Shown here: positions 45,732 to 55,345 of the stretch, one piece after another | How the letters are laid out: the number at the start of each line of letters is the position of its first letter | Position numbering within the stretch: position 1 is the stretch's first letter | Assembly (NCBI GenBank): GCA_029876055.1 | Contig: CM056875.1 | Span: 3,993,001-4,057,000, forward strand | DNA from: Madurella fahalii | Lineage: Eukaryota; Ascomycota; Sordariomycetes; Sordariales | DNA: 64,000 bases | Reading direction: 5' to 3' | The notes under the pieces: model-generated | What the model was told of the DNA's origin: nothing | Databases searched by the model: none | Seen by the model: the letters and a program-made list of their open reading frames with translations, nothing else | Translations under genes and position numbers: made by a program

Positions 45732-48093
45732 ATGCTACCGTCCGGGTCCACCACGTCCGGCTCGGGCTCACCTCCTCGGAGCCTAGCAAAGTTCGGCTGG
45801 TAAGTTCCATCGCCCCCCCCCCCGCCCCAGCCGCCGAGCGGCTGGGCCTTCTAGAGTCTAAACGTTAGCTGAGAGCGGGGTGGCCAGCGTCAATTGCCGG
45901 AAACATCATCTCAAGTGTTGGTCCCACCATCCTGGATGTGGTGGAAAGGGCCGCTGGTGCTGATCCAAACGTGCTGCAGGCGACAGAGTGACACCAAAGT
46001 GCGGCAGGTGTCTAAACGCTGGCATTGAATGCCTGCCGCCTGACATCAAGATTGTGAAGCGTCTGTGGACCCCAACCCCCTCCTCCTCCTCCTCCTCCTC
46101 CTCCTCGTCCTCCTCCTCCTCCTCCTCGTCCTCCTCCTCCTCCTCCTCGTCCTCCTCGTCCTCCTCGTCCCGGGAAAGCAAAAGATCTCCGCCGCGTGCC
46201 CCGTTCCCGTACTAACAGCTGCCTGCCATGTTTTGCAGACAAGTTCAAATTCACCAAGAAACAAAAATGGGTCAAGACGCCAAAGAGATGTTGGTCCCCC
46301 CGTCTCACTCCCTTGTAGTACCTGATAGACCAAGGCAAGGATCCTGGCGTTGACCGGCTGAGAAAGTGCTCTGGCTCGATGAGACCAACCTAGTCGCACA
46401 GGGCGTCTCGAGTCCGGAGAGTGGTCCATGCGAAATCGAGTCGAGTTGGGGTTCTCCAAGTGCCGTCTCCGAGGGTTCGCCCCAGCAAACTCCGCAATTG
46501 TCTGCAAGTATCCCCCGTTTTCCTTGGGGGACCCCACTTGCTACTGGTCAAAGATCGCCGACCGACCGTTTTATGATGTCCGCGCCGAAGTGGCCCCTCT
46601 CGGACCGAGGTGAAGCATACCTCCTCCGTCACTTCGTGGAGAAGCTCGCCGTGTGGGTAAAGTACCCGACAAAGTCCGATTCTTCGAGTCAATTGCCTCT
46701 CCAGCCTCTTGCTTACTAACTATTCCTGACTGACCAGCTCGACTTGTGCGACCCAAACCGTATGTGGATCTACGTAGTTCTGTGGCCAGGACGCAAGGCT
46801 GACAGCCGGCCTAGGATCGTTCGAGTACATTGTGCCACAGCGAGCGAGGAGCAACCCCATCCTGCTGAACGCCATCTTTGCACTATCAGCGCGACATTTG
46901 TGCAAAACTCGCGCTCAGGACTTTGACCAATGTGCGCTCTACTACAATGAGGCTTGCCTCGAGGATCTCAGAAGTACCGTCGGGTGCGGCTGGAGTGAAA
47001 ACATCTTTGCAGCAGCCATCATCCTCCAAGTCGTCGAGGAAATGAACCCCCCCGGCGATGGTAAGACAAAACCTTCTTCGGCTCTGAACCAAACGGGCGA
47101 GCTGCCTGCGAAATCCCTCGAGCTCAAGCGCAAGCTCCGTGAGGGGCACCTTTGCGGCGTGCGCACTTTTGTCGAGCAGGGGAACCTTACGCCAGGGACT
47201 CTTGCCGCAGCGTCATTCTGGGTTGGCTTACGGCAAGAGATTTACCGCGCCGTCATGGTCGGCCGGCGTGTGAAGCTCAACCTCGAGCACTCTCTCGTTG
47301 ACAGATCTCCGCTTGATGAGATGCTAGCGGATGACGATTACGCCTGGGCCAACCGGGCCGTTGTCCATTGCGCCGATGTCCTGAACTTTTGCTACAGCCC
47401 CGAGTCAGTGAGCACAAAGCGATGGGACGAGGGCCAGTTACGACGATGGGCCGAGCTGGAGAGGTGGAATCAAGAGTGGCTGCAGAAGAAACCCGCTTCA
47501 TTTTTCCCGGTCTATCAGAGCCACGATTCTGAGCCGTTCCCGGAGATATGGTATCATCGAAGCTGCCAAGGTGGGCTTGGCCCCGGTTTTCTGTTGACCT
47601 CCGAGTCGCTAACGAACTACCTGAGACGGCAGTAATCGGCCTTCAGCATCATCTTCTTGCGAAACTTTTTCTCCTTGACCATGGTCTTGAGAAGGGTGCC
47701 CCAGTAGCGGCCAATGGGGATTCTGTCGATGTTAGCGATCCTCTTTATTGCCCCCACGTGGCCGCATATTGACCAGATATACCCAGGAATGCATCAGAAG
47801 CAGTGTTCGCGAGATATGCGGCATCGGTCTCGGGAACCAGTGGACACCGCCCAGTATGTTCACGGCCTGTATGGCTATCTCGGCTTGTGAGTTGGTAATT
47901 ATGACGCTTGTACAGAGTAACGCAGCTAAGACAAGCAGTTGGTGTCAAATATTTCCGGGCGCATCCCTCGGAACTACAGGCAATGCTAAAGATCCTGATT
48001 GACACGCACCATGACCACGGGCGTCCAACCAAGGATGTCCAGAGTAAGGTCAGGCGTGGGATGGCGGCTATAGACACCGGGCCTCTCGTATGA
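45732..48093 (+). CDS. Zn2Cys6 transcription factor, ARCA-like (Fungal_trans_2)
   Basis: Ten exons: 45732-45799, 45888-45916, 45980-46060, 46239-46289, 46367-46656, 46738-46759, 46815-47570, 47633-47730, 47787-47886 and 47936-48093; 550 residues. Splicing reveals the zinc cluster FGCVNCRKHHLKCDRVTPKC followed by GRCLNAGIEC, six cysteines with Gal4-like spacing (residues about 23-50). It is spread over three exons. Then come HKFKFTKKQKWVKTPKRLLW, VEKLAVWLDLCDPNRSFEYI, VPQRARSNPILLNAIFALSA, and WVGLRQEIYRAVMVGRRVKL, the ARCA/Fungal_trans_2 region, and SVREICGIGLGNQWTPPSMF near the end. Exons 2 and 6 are 29 and 22 nt. Least certain are the exon-3 donor and the last two introns. Divergent orientation to the sugar transporter suggests pathway-specific control. 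Confidence 0.82.
46078..46170 (+). repeat. (TCC)n microsatellite with TCG interruptions
   Basis: About 30 trinucleotide units. In my preferred model it lies within intron 3 of the Zn2Cys6 regulator; if that intron used a later donor (near 46196) it would encode a polyserine run of about 30. Confidence 0.9.
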
Positions 48094-49810
48094 TCTCAGG
48101 CGTCCCAATATGACAACAGCAAAGCAACGAGTCCAGCCCGCTGTAGGAACCATAGCCAGAGCTCAGTTTATGTTGCGGCCCGCAATGTTCCAGGCCGGGA
48201 CTCGGACTGCGACGGCACTCGCTTAGACATTTGGAAAGCGTAAACAGAATTTCAGGGGAGAGAAGACTGCTGATCGCGACGGCAATGAGGCTGCCGATGC
48301 TCGCCGACTCCAGAGATCGCCTGGACAACACAAGGTCGAACGGTGGCAGCCTTGGATCATCACGTGTTGTATTTGCACTTCATCAAATCAATAGCGAGTC
48401 AGTGGCGTTGGTCACCAGACCTCGTGGCTACCGGAACCGCCCGGGTCTGGGTCCCTCCCCGTGGTGCCTTCATAGACCAGAGGCTACCGGTCCGCTGCCC
48501 TGGATCCGAAGCTCGGTGATAATTTGAGAGTAGCGAACAAGAAGGATTATACAAGGACAGGGAAATACGCAACGTGTTATGGAGAACACCAGCGTCGTTC
48601 TTTGCCGCTCGATTTGTGTTTCGCCCAATCGCTTGGCAGAGAGCAGCCCCAGATAACCCAACCCGGCGGTAAAACCGGGGAAGCGCAAGTACGAGGATGT
48701 CGCCGATCACGTTCTGGCTGACCGCCTCCTTCAGTGATTCCCCGCGGGCGGCCGTAGCCTATCGAGTAGTTGCATCGTGACACATTGCGTGTCGAATACA
48801 GGCAAGGTTCCATACCTGTAACAAGCGAGCGGAGAGAGCGATTATTGTATGCTCCGAAAGGGGCCCGGATACAGTACACCACTAAGCAAGCCCAGACCCG
48901 AGGCACTCCAAGTGTGTAATATTACGTTGTATTTCAAAGCTCCGCTGACCCTTGCTTCGGGGAAACTTGCCTGTTTCCGAAAGAGGAAGTTTTGTTCATG
49001 TAAGCAGATCTGACAGCCTGCGCTTGTCGAGACGAGCCCCTCAGCCACAAGACCCAGCATCAATCTCAAAACAGGAATTCCCGCCTAACATGCAGGGACC
49101 GATCGCTGGTGAGCTCGCATTCGGGTATCGGGAGCATGAACAAGGTGCATCGTCGGTGGGCCACGTGGGATCGGTCACAGTCGACGTGTGACATCGTCAA
49201 TGGGCGAATTCGATGCTTACGGGAGGATCTTATCTCGATTCCTTGGTGTTGTACAGGTACGTCGAAGACTCGGGCGTTCTTCTCCCTCCTTCCCGCCTCT
49301 ACCCTGTCCCGGTTCGCAGCAGGGGTACGTTGTCCAGCATCTCTCCCGAATGGGGGCTCATGGTGTGAGCTGGTTCCGCTTGTTGTATCGTTGCGGTGTC
49401 GGATAGCCGACCGAATGAGCTACCTCACTGATCCTAACCTGACCCTCGCTAGTGCTTAGAGTGTGTCACAGCCAGACTGTCTACGAGTGCAAGTATAAAT
49501 TGCGGCATCCCCGGGGACTTGCTGCGCCCAACATCTCTGCCTTGAGCTTCATTCTTATTGTGAACTTCTCCATCCAGTCTATTCCTTATTGCCAGGAGCG
49601 CCGTCCATCAGCAGCGGTTGCCCGGATTGTGGCGCTACGTGCCAGTTAAACCACGCTGGCCGATCAAAACTATCCGAGACCGGCGGTTGAGCGGGCGCTT
49701 AACACCTGGTTTGGGCCTTCTTAAGCAATCTTCGAACACTGTATTGCAGAGCCGGAAAACCTCAGTTGGCCAAACGGTCACTCCTCCTCAGACCGCGCCA
49801 TATTTGCTCA
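48094..49810. other. 1.7-kb interval upstream of inositol oxygenase
   Basis: Overlapping short frames on both strands without motifs. It should contain the inositol oxygenase promoter. Some minus-strand frames at 48400-48900 are hydrophobic and could be a decayed gene, but I cannot support one. Confidence 0.4.
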
Positions 49811-50806
49811 ATGGCATCAGCGGCCGTCGATAACCTCCCGCCTCACCGAGATGGCGCATCGCTTGAGGCCATCTCGGACGCCGTCGACATCGTCAATCTT
49901 CTCAGGGCAGCGGGCCCTTTCGATGCCGAGTCACAATTCGATGCTGTGAAGGACAAGTCCAAGTTCCGCCAGTACGAGGAAGCGTGCGATCGGGTCAAGG
50001 GCTTCTATGCCGAACAGCACGCTAAGCAAACCGTAGCTTACAACCTAGCTGTACGCGAGCGTTTTTACTCGGCATCCCGTTTGAGGCCCAGAATGAGCGT
50101 CTGGGAGGCTATCGAGAAACTCGACTCGCTGATCGATGACAGCGACCCAGACACAGAACTCAGCCAAATTCAGCACCTGCTACAGAGTGCCGAGGCAATC
50201 CGCCGCGACGGCAAGCCACGCTGGATGCAGCTTACAGGGCTGATTCACGACTTGGGCAAGCTGATGCTTTTCTTTGATGGCTGCTCCGAAGGCCAGTGGG
50301 ATGTGGTAGGCGATACCTTTCCCGTGGGCTGCCGCTTCGCCGACCGTTGCATCTACCCAGAGGCTTTTGCAGCCAACCCTGACTCGCAACACGACGTATA
50401 TGGCACGCAGTACGGGGTATACAGCCCAGGTTGCGGCATGGACAAATTGCTCATGAGCTGGGGCCATGATGAGTACCTATATCTCGTCCTAAAAGACCAG
50501 AGTACCCTGCCGCGGGAGGCGCTCGCCATGATCCGCTATCACTCTTTTTACGCGTGGCATAAGGAGGGTGCATACCGGGAGTTCATGGCGGAGGGTGACG
50601 AAGCTCTCTTGAACGCCGTTCGGGCGTTTAACCCATACGACCTGTACAGCAAAACGGATGATGTGCCCAACGTGGAGGAGCTGAAGGTGAGGAAGTTTGG
50701 AAGACACGTTCCTCTTGATCTGAGTTACCATGACTGACGCCCCCTTTAGCCGTACTATCTTGAGCTCATCGATGAGTTTTTCCCACAGAAATCGATTTTG
50801 TGGTGA
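49811..50806 (+). CDS. myo-Inositol oxygenase
   Basis: Cleaves myo-inositol with O2 to D-glucuronate using a mixed-valent di-iron site. Exons are 49811-50686 and 50750-50806 (63-nt intron), 310 residues. Family blocks in order: FRQYEEACDRVKGFYAEQHA, MSVWEAIEKLDSLIDDSDPD, WMQLTGLIHDLGKLMLFFDG (HD iron ligands), WDVVGDTFPVGC, MDKLLMSWGHDEYLYLVLKD (His ligand), MIRYHSFYAWHKEGAYREFM (His ligand), FNPYDLYSKTDDVPNVEELK (Asp ligand) and, on exon 2, PYYLELIDEFFPQKSILW, the conserved end. All recognisable iron ligands are kept. It is the anchor enzyme of the cluster. Confidence 0.96.
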
Positions 50807-51120
50807 AGAAGTGACCCTTTGCATGGGAATCATCAATTACTAGTAGTAGTACTGGGTTCGAGTTGTTGTTTTTTTCACCCCGTCGTCGGTCTGGCTCTTA
50901 CCATAGCTAGAATCGACACTTAAGTTGACTAGAATGCACTCTTCTATGCTTAACCCCCAAGTTTGCGAAGCATTGCATCGAGGGTACCAGGCGAACAGAA
51001 TAATGATCCGACGGTATGATAGACACTTGTCTTTGGCTGCTTAATTGACAACGACAAAGCCTGCGGTGATAAGGGATGCCGCTCCAGGTTGATTACAATT
51101 CGCAGTATGTGAGCCAGCAG
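50807..51120. other. Intergenic between convergent genes
   Basis: About 310 nt; 3' flanks of inositol oxygenase and the dehydrogenase. Nothing else seen. Confidence 0.5.
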
Positions 51121-52249
51121 CTACCTCTCGCTCTCATTCAGCCATTTATAGACGACTCTCGCATCCTTTCCCTTATACCTCTCATCAGCCATGGCCTCCC
51201 CAAATGCCTGCAGAGTCGGCTTGTCCAGCACTGTCCTCGCGCCCACCGACTCAGCTAATTTGGATCCCATGCTCAGTACCTTGGCACACAGTTCAATGCG
51301 GAAACCACCCTCATAGTTCCTGGAGCTGGGGACGTTGGCCTGCACGCCTGGCACCGGGTTGCTCTTGCTCGTGACCCAGCACTGGCCGCCGCTAGCATTG
51401 ATGACATTGGTCAGCTGCTTCGGATCCAGGCCGGCCTTGACACCAATGTTAAGCGCCTCCGAGGCCGCCAGCGACGTGATGGCGCTGAGATAGTTGTTGA
51501 TGATTTTGAAAGCTGTGCCTGCTCCCACATCGCCGCAAAGGAAGATCCCCGACGCATCACCCATGTGCCGGAGGTATGACTCGACGATTGGAAAAACCTG
51601 GGGTGACACAGCCGGCTCACAACCTACCATAAAAGTCAGGGTTGCGGCCTTTGCGCCCATGGGCCCCCCCGACACGGGCGCATCGGCAAAGGTGAGGCCG
51701 GCAACACCCGCTTCTTTGGCCGCTTTGGCGACTGAGTGAATCGTATCGGTCTCGATTGTGCCGCACTCCATTATGAGCTTGTGCTGTGTTGGTGGGGAGG
51801 ACCTTTCGCTTGCGGCAGCGGCCGCTCCCGCTAGGATGCCGGTTTGCGGGTCCAGGTAGACAGCCTTGACTGCTTCGGAGCCAGGAAGCATGGTTATAAC
51901 AACATCCTTTATTGGTCAATTGGTTAACACAGCCATGTGGCCTCATTGGCAAATACCAACAGGCGCCGGGGAATATCTTACGGCTGCTTTTGCTGCCTCG
52001 AAACCGTTGCTAACGGTCTCCACCAACCGGCTTCCTTCCATCTCTGCCTTGAAGCGGCTCACGGCATCGGCATCTACGTCGCAGACGAGAACTCTTTTTT
52101 CTTGGGCTAAACCAAGGGCAAGATTCTTTGCCATTGGATACCCCATGACACCGAGTCCTGAGAGACGTCAGCCACTCTATAGTTTCGAAAGGGGCTAAGG
52201 CAGCGATCACACCAATAAAGGCAACCGAGTCTGCTGGTGTAAAAGGCAT
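51121..52249 (-). CDS. Beta-hydroxyacid dehydrogenase (HIBADH/tartronate-semialdehyde-reductase family), copy 1
   Basis: Exons are 52249-52213, 52157-51982 and 51906-51121 (introns 55 and 75 nt), 332 residues. The dinucleotide motif FIGLGVMGYPMAKNLALG is assembled over intron 1. Then VLVCDVDADAVSRFKAEMEG, EAAKAADVVITMLPGSEAVK (over intron 2), FADAPVSGGPMGAKAATLTF (substrate loop), GAGTAFKIINNYLSAITSLA (catalytic Lys and Asn). The last family motif, normally KDL with a following Asp-Met/Leu helix, reads LCAKVLSMGSKLAESVG, so its aspartate is replaced. The family reduces small semialdehydes or oxidises beta-hydroxyacids with NAD(P)H. A second copy lies at 62493-63545. Confidence 0.92.
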
Positions 52250-52762
52250 TATGTCGTTGGCATTAACAGAGTACAGTAGAATCCGCTCATCACTTCCAAG
52301 AGCCTAGCAGATATCGGAATGTGAAGATCGTAAGATTCAAGTACCCCCACTATCGTCTCTGGCAGTTGATTAAGCCACGCGCATACCTGGCTTCCCTTCC
52401 CCGCAGTTACTTGGCTCCTGGTGTGCCGCCGTATTGGGGAAGCCAGATTGATGAGGGGCAGTGCATCGGTATTTGGTGTGTAACCATCGTTGCGTGTGCT
52501 TCTGGTCGTCACGCGCATTGCGCTTTTCTCCTCCATTGCTGTAGAGATAGTGTTGCGTGGCGAACTGAACAATGGATATAGAGAAAAAAAAAAAAAAGGG
52601 GGGGGGGGGGTTTCTTGAATGTAATTCCCTGCGTTGAATGGAGATAGTATACCGACACAGGAGTTCCATATAGTAAACAACTGCCCAAGAATGGAGCTTG
52701 CCTCGCACCAGCCGTCTTATGTGGCGGTAAGCATCTGAGATTCTCAAACAGCGCGGGACAAA
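52250..52762. other. Intergenic with adjacent A14/G13 homopolymers
   Basis: About 0.5 kb between two leftward genes. A run of 14 A (52584-52597) is directly followed by 13 G (52598-52610). No gene seen. Confidence 0.6.
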
Positions 52763-53803
52763 CTACATCCTTCCTGGCCAGAAACGATGCCGGTTCTTGC
52801 CCCTCCACACAGCATCATGCGCCACCACCACTTCGACATCTACCTCCTCCCCTCCCAGCCTTTTCTCTGTTACAAACTGGCCAATCCGGTCCAATGTCTT
52901 CCTAGCCATGTCTGTATCTACATGGACGCTCCTAATACCGCCCCTCCCGTCCTCGTATAATGCAATACCCTTCTCTCCGCTGAGGATCCTTGGATCGTGG
53001 CAACAGTCGCCACCTAAATAGATGTACCGTCGCTCTCCAATGCGGGCAAGTAGATTTACATGGCCGTACAAGTGGCCTGGGCTGTCAATTACGTAGAGAC
53101 TGCCGTCGCCAAAGAAGTCGAGCGCGGCGGGGAAGCCGGCGAGCGGGCGCCATGCCCATGTGTCTGCAGCCTTGTCAACCGGGGGCGGGAGGACTGCGGT
53201 TGAGTTGGCTGGTGCTGGCGTGTGCCTAGGGGTGTCCGGACCGCCCGTGTTCGTCGGGACCGGGGGAAGTTCGATGGTGCGAGAAAACGGTAGCTCGTCA
53301 TGATTGAATAGCTCCGCGGGATAAAGCGGTCCAGCACCGTTTTTGAGGAGGTCTAGTGTGCCCGAGCCAACGACAAAGGTGGCGCTAGGGAAGTCAGACG
53401 GTGTCCCGACATGATCCCAGTGAACATGGCTCAGGATAATTAAGTCAATGTCCTTCGCCGGGTCCAGAGCTGTCTCTGCCTGACCACTGCGGAGGCTGGC
53501 CGCACAATCGGGGTCGGTAATGACGGGTTGCCGCTGGGCGATATGTGCCCGCTGTGCTGGCCTGTAACCGTTCAGGTCCCGCTTGACGCCAAGGTCGAAG
53601 ATGAGCCTAGTGACATTGTTACCGGAGGCAGATTGAGGGGCTGGATGCTGGATGAGGAACACAAGAGACGGAACTGTAGCACGCTTCTCGGGGTCGGCAT
53701 CAGTGACAAACAGCCGCTCAGGGAGAGTGAGATGGCCGCCGTCAAGTGCCGAGACGGCAACAAAGACCGGCGGCAGTGGAACACCTTCCGCTTGAGTGGC
53801 CAT
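52763..53803 (-). CDS. Metallo-beta-lactamase-fold hydrolase, lactonase-like, copy 1
   Basis: Intronless, 346 residues. The zinc motif is LIILSHVHWDHVG (HxHxDH) near residue 125, preceded by the usual VTRLIFDLGVKRDLNGY and followed by DFPSATFVVGSG, SLYVIDSPGHLYGHVNLLAR (third His), YIYLGGDCCHDPRI (bridging Asp) and VVVAHDAVW (last His). The arrangement matches AiiA-type N-acyl-homoserine-lactonase relatives of fungi, so lactone ring opening is the likely reaction, with unknown substrate. It has a linker of about 40 residues rich in Pro/Thr in the middle. Copy 2 is at 61003-62022. Confidence 0.9.
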   Translation of the reverse strand: MATQAEGVPLPPVFVAVSALDGGHLTLPERLFVTDADPEKRATVPSLVFLIQHPAPQSASGNNVTRLIFDLGVKRDLNGYRPAQRAHIAQRQPVITDPDCAASLRSGQAETALDPAKDIDLIILSHVHWDHVGTPSDFPSATFVVGSGTLDLLKNGAGPLYPAELFNHDELPFSRTIELPPVPTNTGGPDTPRHTPAPANSTAVLPPPVDKAADTWAWRPLAGFPAALDFFGDGSLYVIDSPGHLYGHVNLLARIGERRYIYLGGDCCHDPRILSGEKGIALYEDGRGGIRSVHVDTDMARKTLDRIGQFVTEKRLGGEEVDVEVVVAHDAVWRGKNRHRFWPGRM

Positions 53804-54156
53804 GGCCTAAGGAGCTTGCTAGCGGTAGCGAGAACGACGCATCTTGGTAACTATGGCATATAGCTGGTGGGTGTGCCCGAGTACAACACAGATTGCCTCT
53901 TGACAGCCGAGACCATGAGGGGGTTGCGTCCCGTCCCCCATGCGGGGAAGCTCGACGCCGCGTTCTGATACCCCGCTTGCGTGGCACTCGAACAGTATCA
54001 TGACCCCCATTCGATTGGTGGCGCAGATCGTTTAGAATCTGGTGATTTCAGTCTGTAGCTCTTCATATTGCCATCTAGCTTCCTCCCCGCCTGTCAAGTG
54101 ACCGGGACATCCATAAACACATGCGTTAAGAGATTCAGGTCTCGTCCGGACCAAAG
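53804..54156. promoter_or_regulatory. Divergent promoter, lactonase copy 1 and alcohol dehydrogenase
   Basis: About 350 nt between divergent start codons with no coding motif; probably shared control sequence. Confidence 0.45.
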
Positions 54157-55326
54157 ATGGCAGCTCCTACAGATATCAAACTCCCATCGCAGATGCGAGC
54201 CCAGTTCCTCGACGCGTTCAACGCCCCATACAATCTCCGCCTAGTTCCCCTCCCAACCTTTTCGCCCGAAATCTACCCCCACGACATACTCGTCAAAGTC
54301 GACGCTGCGTCGTACTGCCACACGGACGCTGTTCTCGCAGCGGGCAAGCTGCCCCCGTTTCCACCCTCCTTCCCGCACATCGGCTGCCATGAGTTTGCCG
54401 GGACCGTCATCCTATCCTCCAGCACATCCGCCAGCAGTAAATTCAAGCCGGGCGACCGCGTTGGCATCCCCGGGCGTGCCCTTCACCCCTGCGGGACTTG
54501 TTTTGAGTGTGCCGGGGATGACGTCAGAAACCAAGACCCGGACGCCGACCCCACCGGCTACTCGGTCTACTGCCCACACGCTGCGAATAATGGGATCAGC
54601 GCACCCGGCGGGTTCGGCGAGTACGCCGTCGTGGATGGCAGACAGGTGGCGCCGCTCCCCGACGCGATGAGCGCTGTGGATGCGGCAGTGCTGATGTGTG
54701 CCGGGGTGACCATATACGCGGCGCTCAAGAGGTGCCGGTTGACGCCGGGGCAGCGGGTTGGTATTATAGGCTGTGGTGGTGGGCTGGGACATCTAGGATT
54801 GCAGTTTGCGGCTAAAATGGGGCTGAAATTGGTGGGTGTTGATAACGCTGATGGACCGCTCGATTTGGCGAGAGATGTGGTAAAAGACTTCCAGGGCGTG
54901 AGGATTGTCGATGCCAGGGTCAAAGACGCTGGCACGGTGGCCCAGGAAATTGGTCAGGAGGATGGCAAGAAGGACCGCGCCAACATGGGACTAGATGCGG
55001 TCATTATCTTACCTGAGAGTCAAAAGGCGTTTGACTATGGGGTGGCACTGCTCAGGAATCACGGGAAGTGCGTCGTTGTGTCGTTCCCGGAAAAGGGATT
55101 CCACCTTTCTGCTTGGGACCTCGTGTTCCGCGATATCGCCGTTGTTGGGAGTCTGGTGGGAAGTAACAAGACGCTCAGGGAAACGCTGCAGTTTGCGGTT
55201 GACCATAGTGTGAGGGCACGCATCAGGACGTATCCTTTGTCGAAGTTGAACGACTTGGTGGATGACTATCACAAGGGGGGAGGCGGGAAACTCGTCGTGG
55301 ACATGTCTTTGCCTGACGGAGACTGA
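54157..55326 (+). CDS. Zinc-dependent alcohol dehydrogenase (MDR superfamily)
   Basis: Intronless, 389 residues. The catalytic zinc region is AASYCHTDAVLAAGKLPPFP with PHIGCHEFAGTV; the structural zinc cysteines are CGTCFEC and, after an insert, YSVYCPH. The Rossmann motif GIIGCGGGLGHLGLQFAAKM is followed by KLVGVDNADG; the aspartate at the end of the second strand favours NAD over NADP. The carboxyl part is complete (TLRETLQFAVDHSVRARIRT to KLVVDMSLPDGD). Likely oxidises a polyol or hydroxy-acid intermediate of the cluster. Its stop codon lies 20 nt from the end of the convergent regulator gene. Confidence 0.92.
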   Translation: MAAPTDIKLPSQMRAQFLDAFNAPYNLRLVPLPTFSPEIYPHDILVKVDAASYCHTDAVLAAGKLPPFPPSFPHIGCHEFAGTVILSSSTSASSKFKPGDRVGIPGRALHPCGTCFECAGDDVRNQDPDADPTGYSVYCPHAANNGISAPGGFGEYAVVDGRQVAPLPDAMSAVDAAVLMCAGVTIYAALKRCRLTPGQRVGIIGCGGGLGHLGLQFAAKMGLKLVGVDNADGPLDLARDVVKDFQGVRIVDARVKDAGTVAQEIGQEDGKKDRANMGLDAVIILPESQKAFDYGVALLRNHGKCVVVSFPEKGFHLSAWDLVFRDIAVVGSLVGSNKTLRETLQFAVDHSVRARIRTYPLSKLNDLVDDYHKGGGGKLVVDMSLPDGD

Positions 55327-55345
55327 GCTACAACCCCGGTTTGAA

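Noticed and set aside
46012..46537. Glycine/arginine-rich minus-strand ORFs
   Set aside because: They are the complement of the TCC repeat in the regulator gene.
47061..47143. Possible 83-nt intron in the Zn2Cys6 regulator (GTAAGA donor, GTGAG acceptor)
   Set aside because: Removing it shifts the frame and breaks the downstream conserved region; the unspliced frame is open and continuous.
48399..48906. Hydrophobic minus-strand frames that might be a membrane-protein relic
   Set aside because: Fragments in different frames could not be matched to any family, so a pseudogene call is not supportable.
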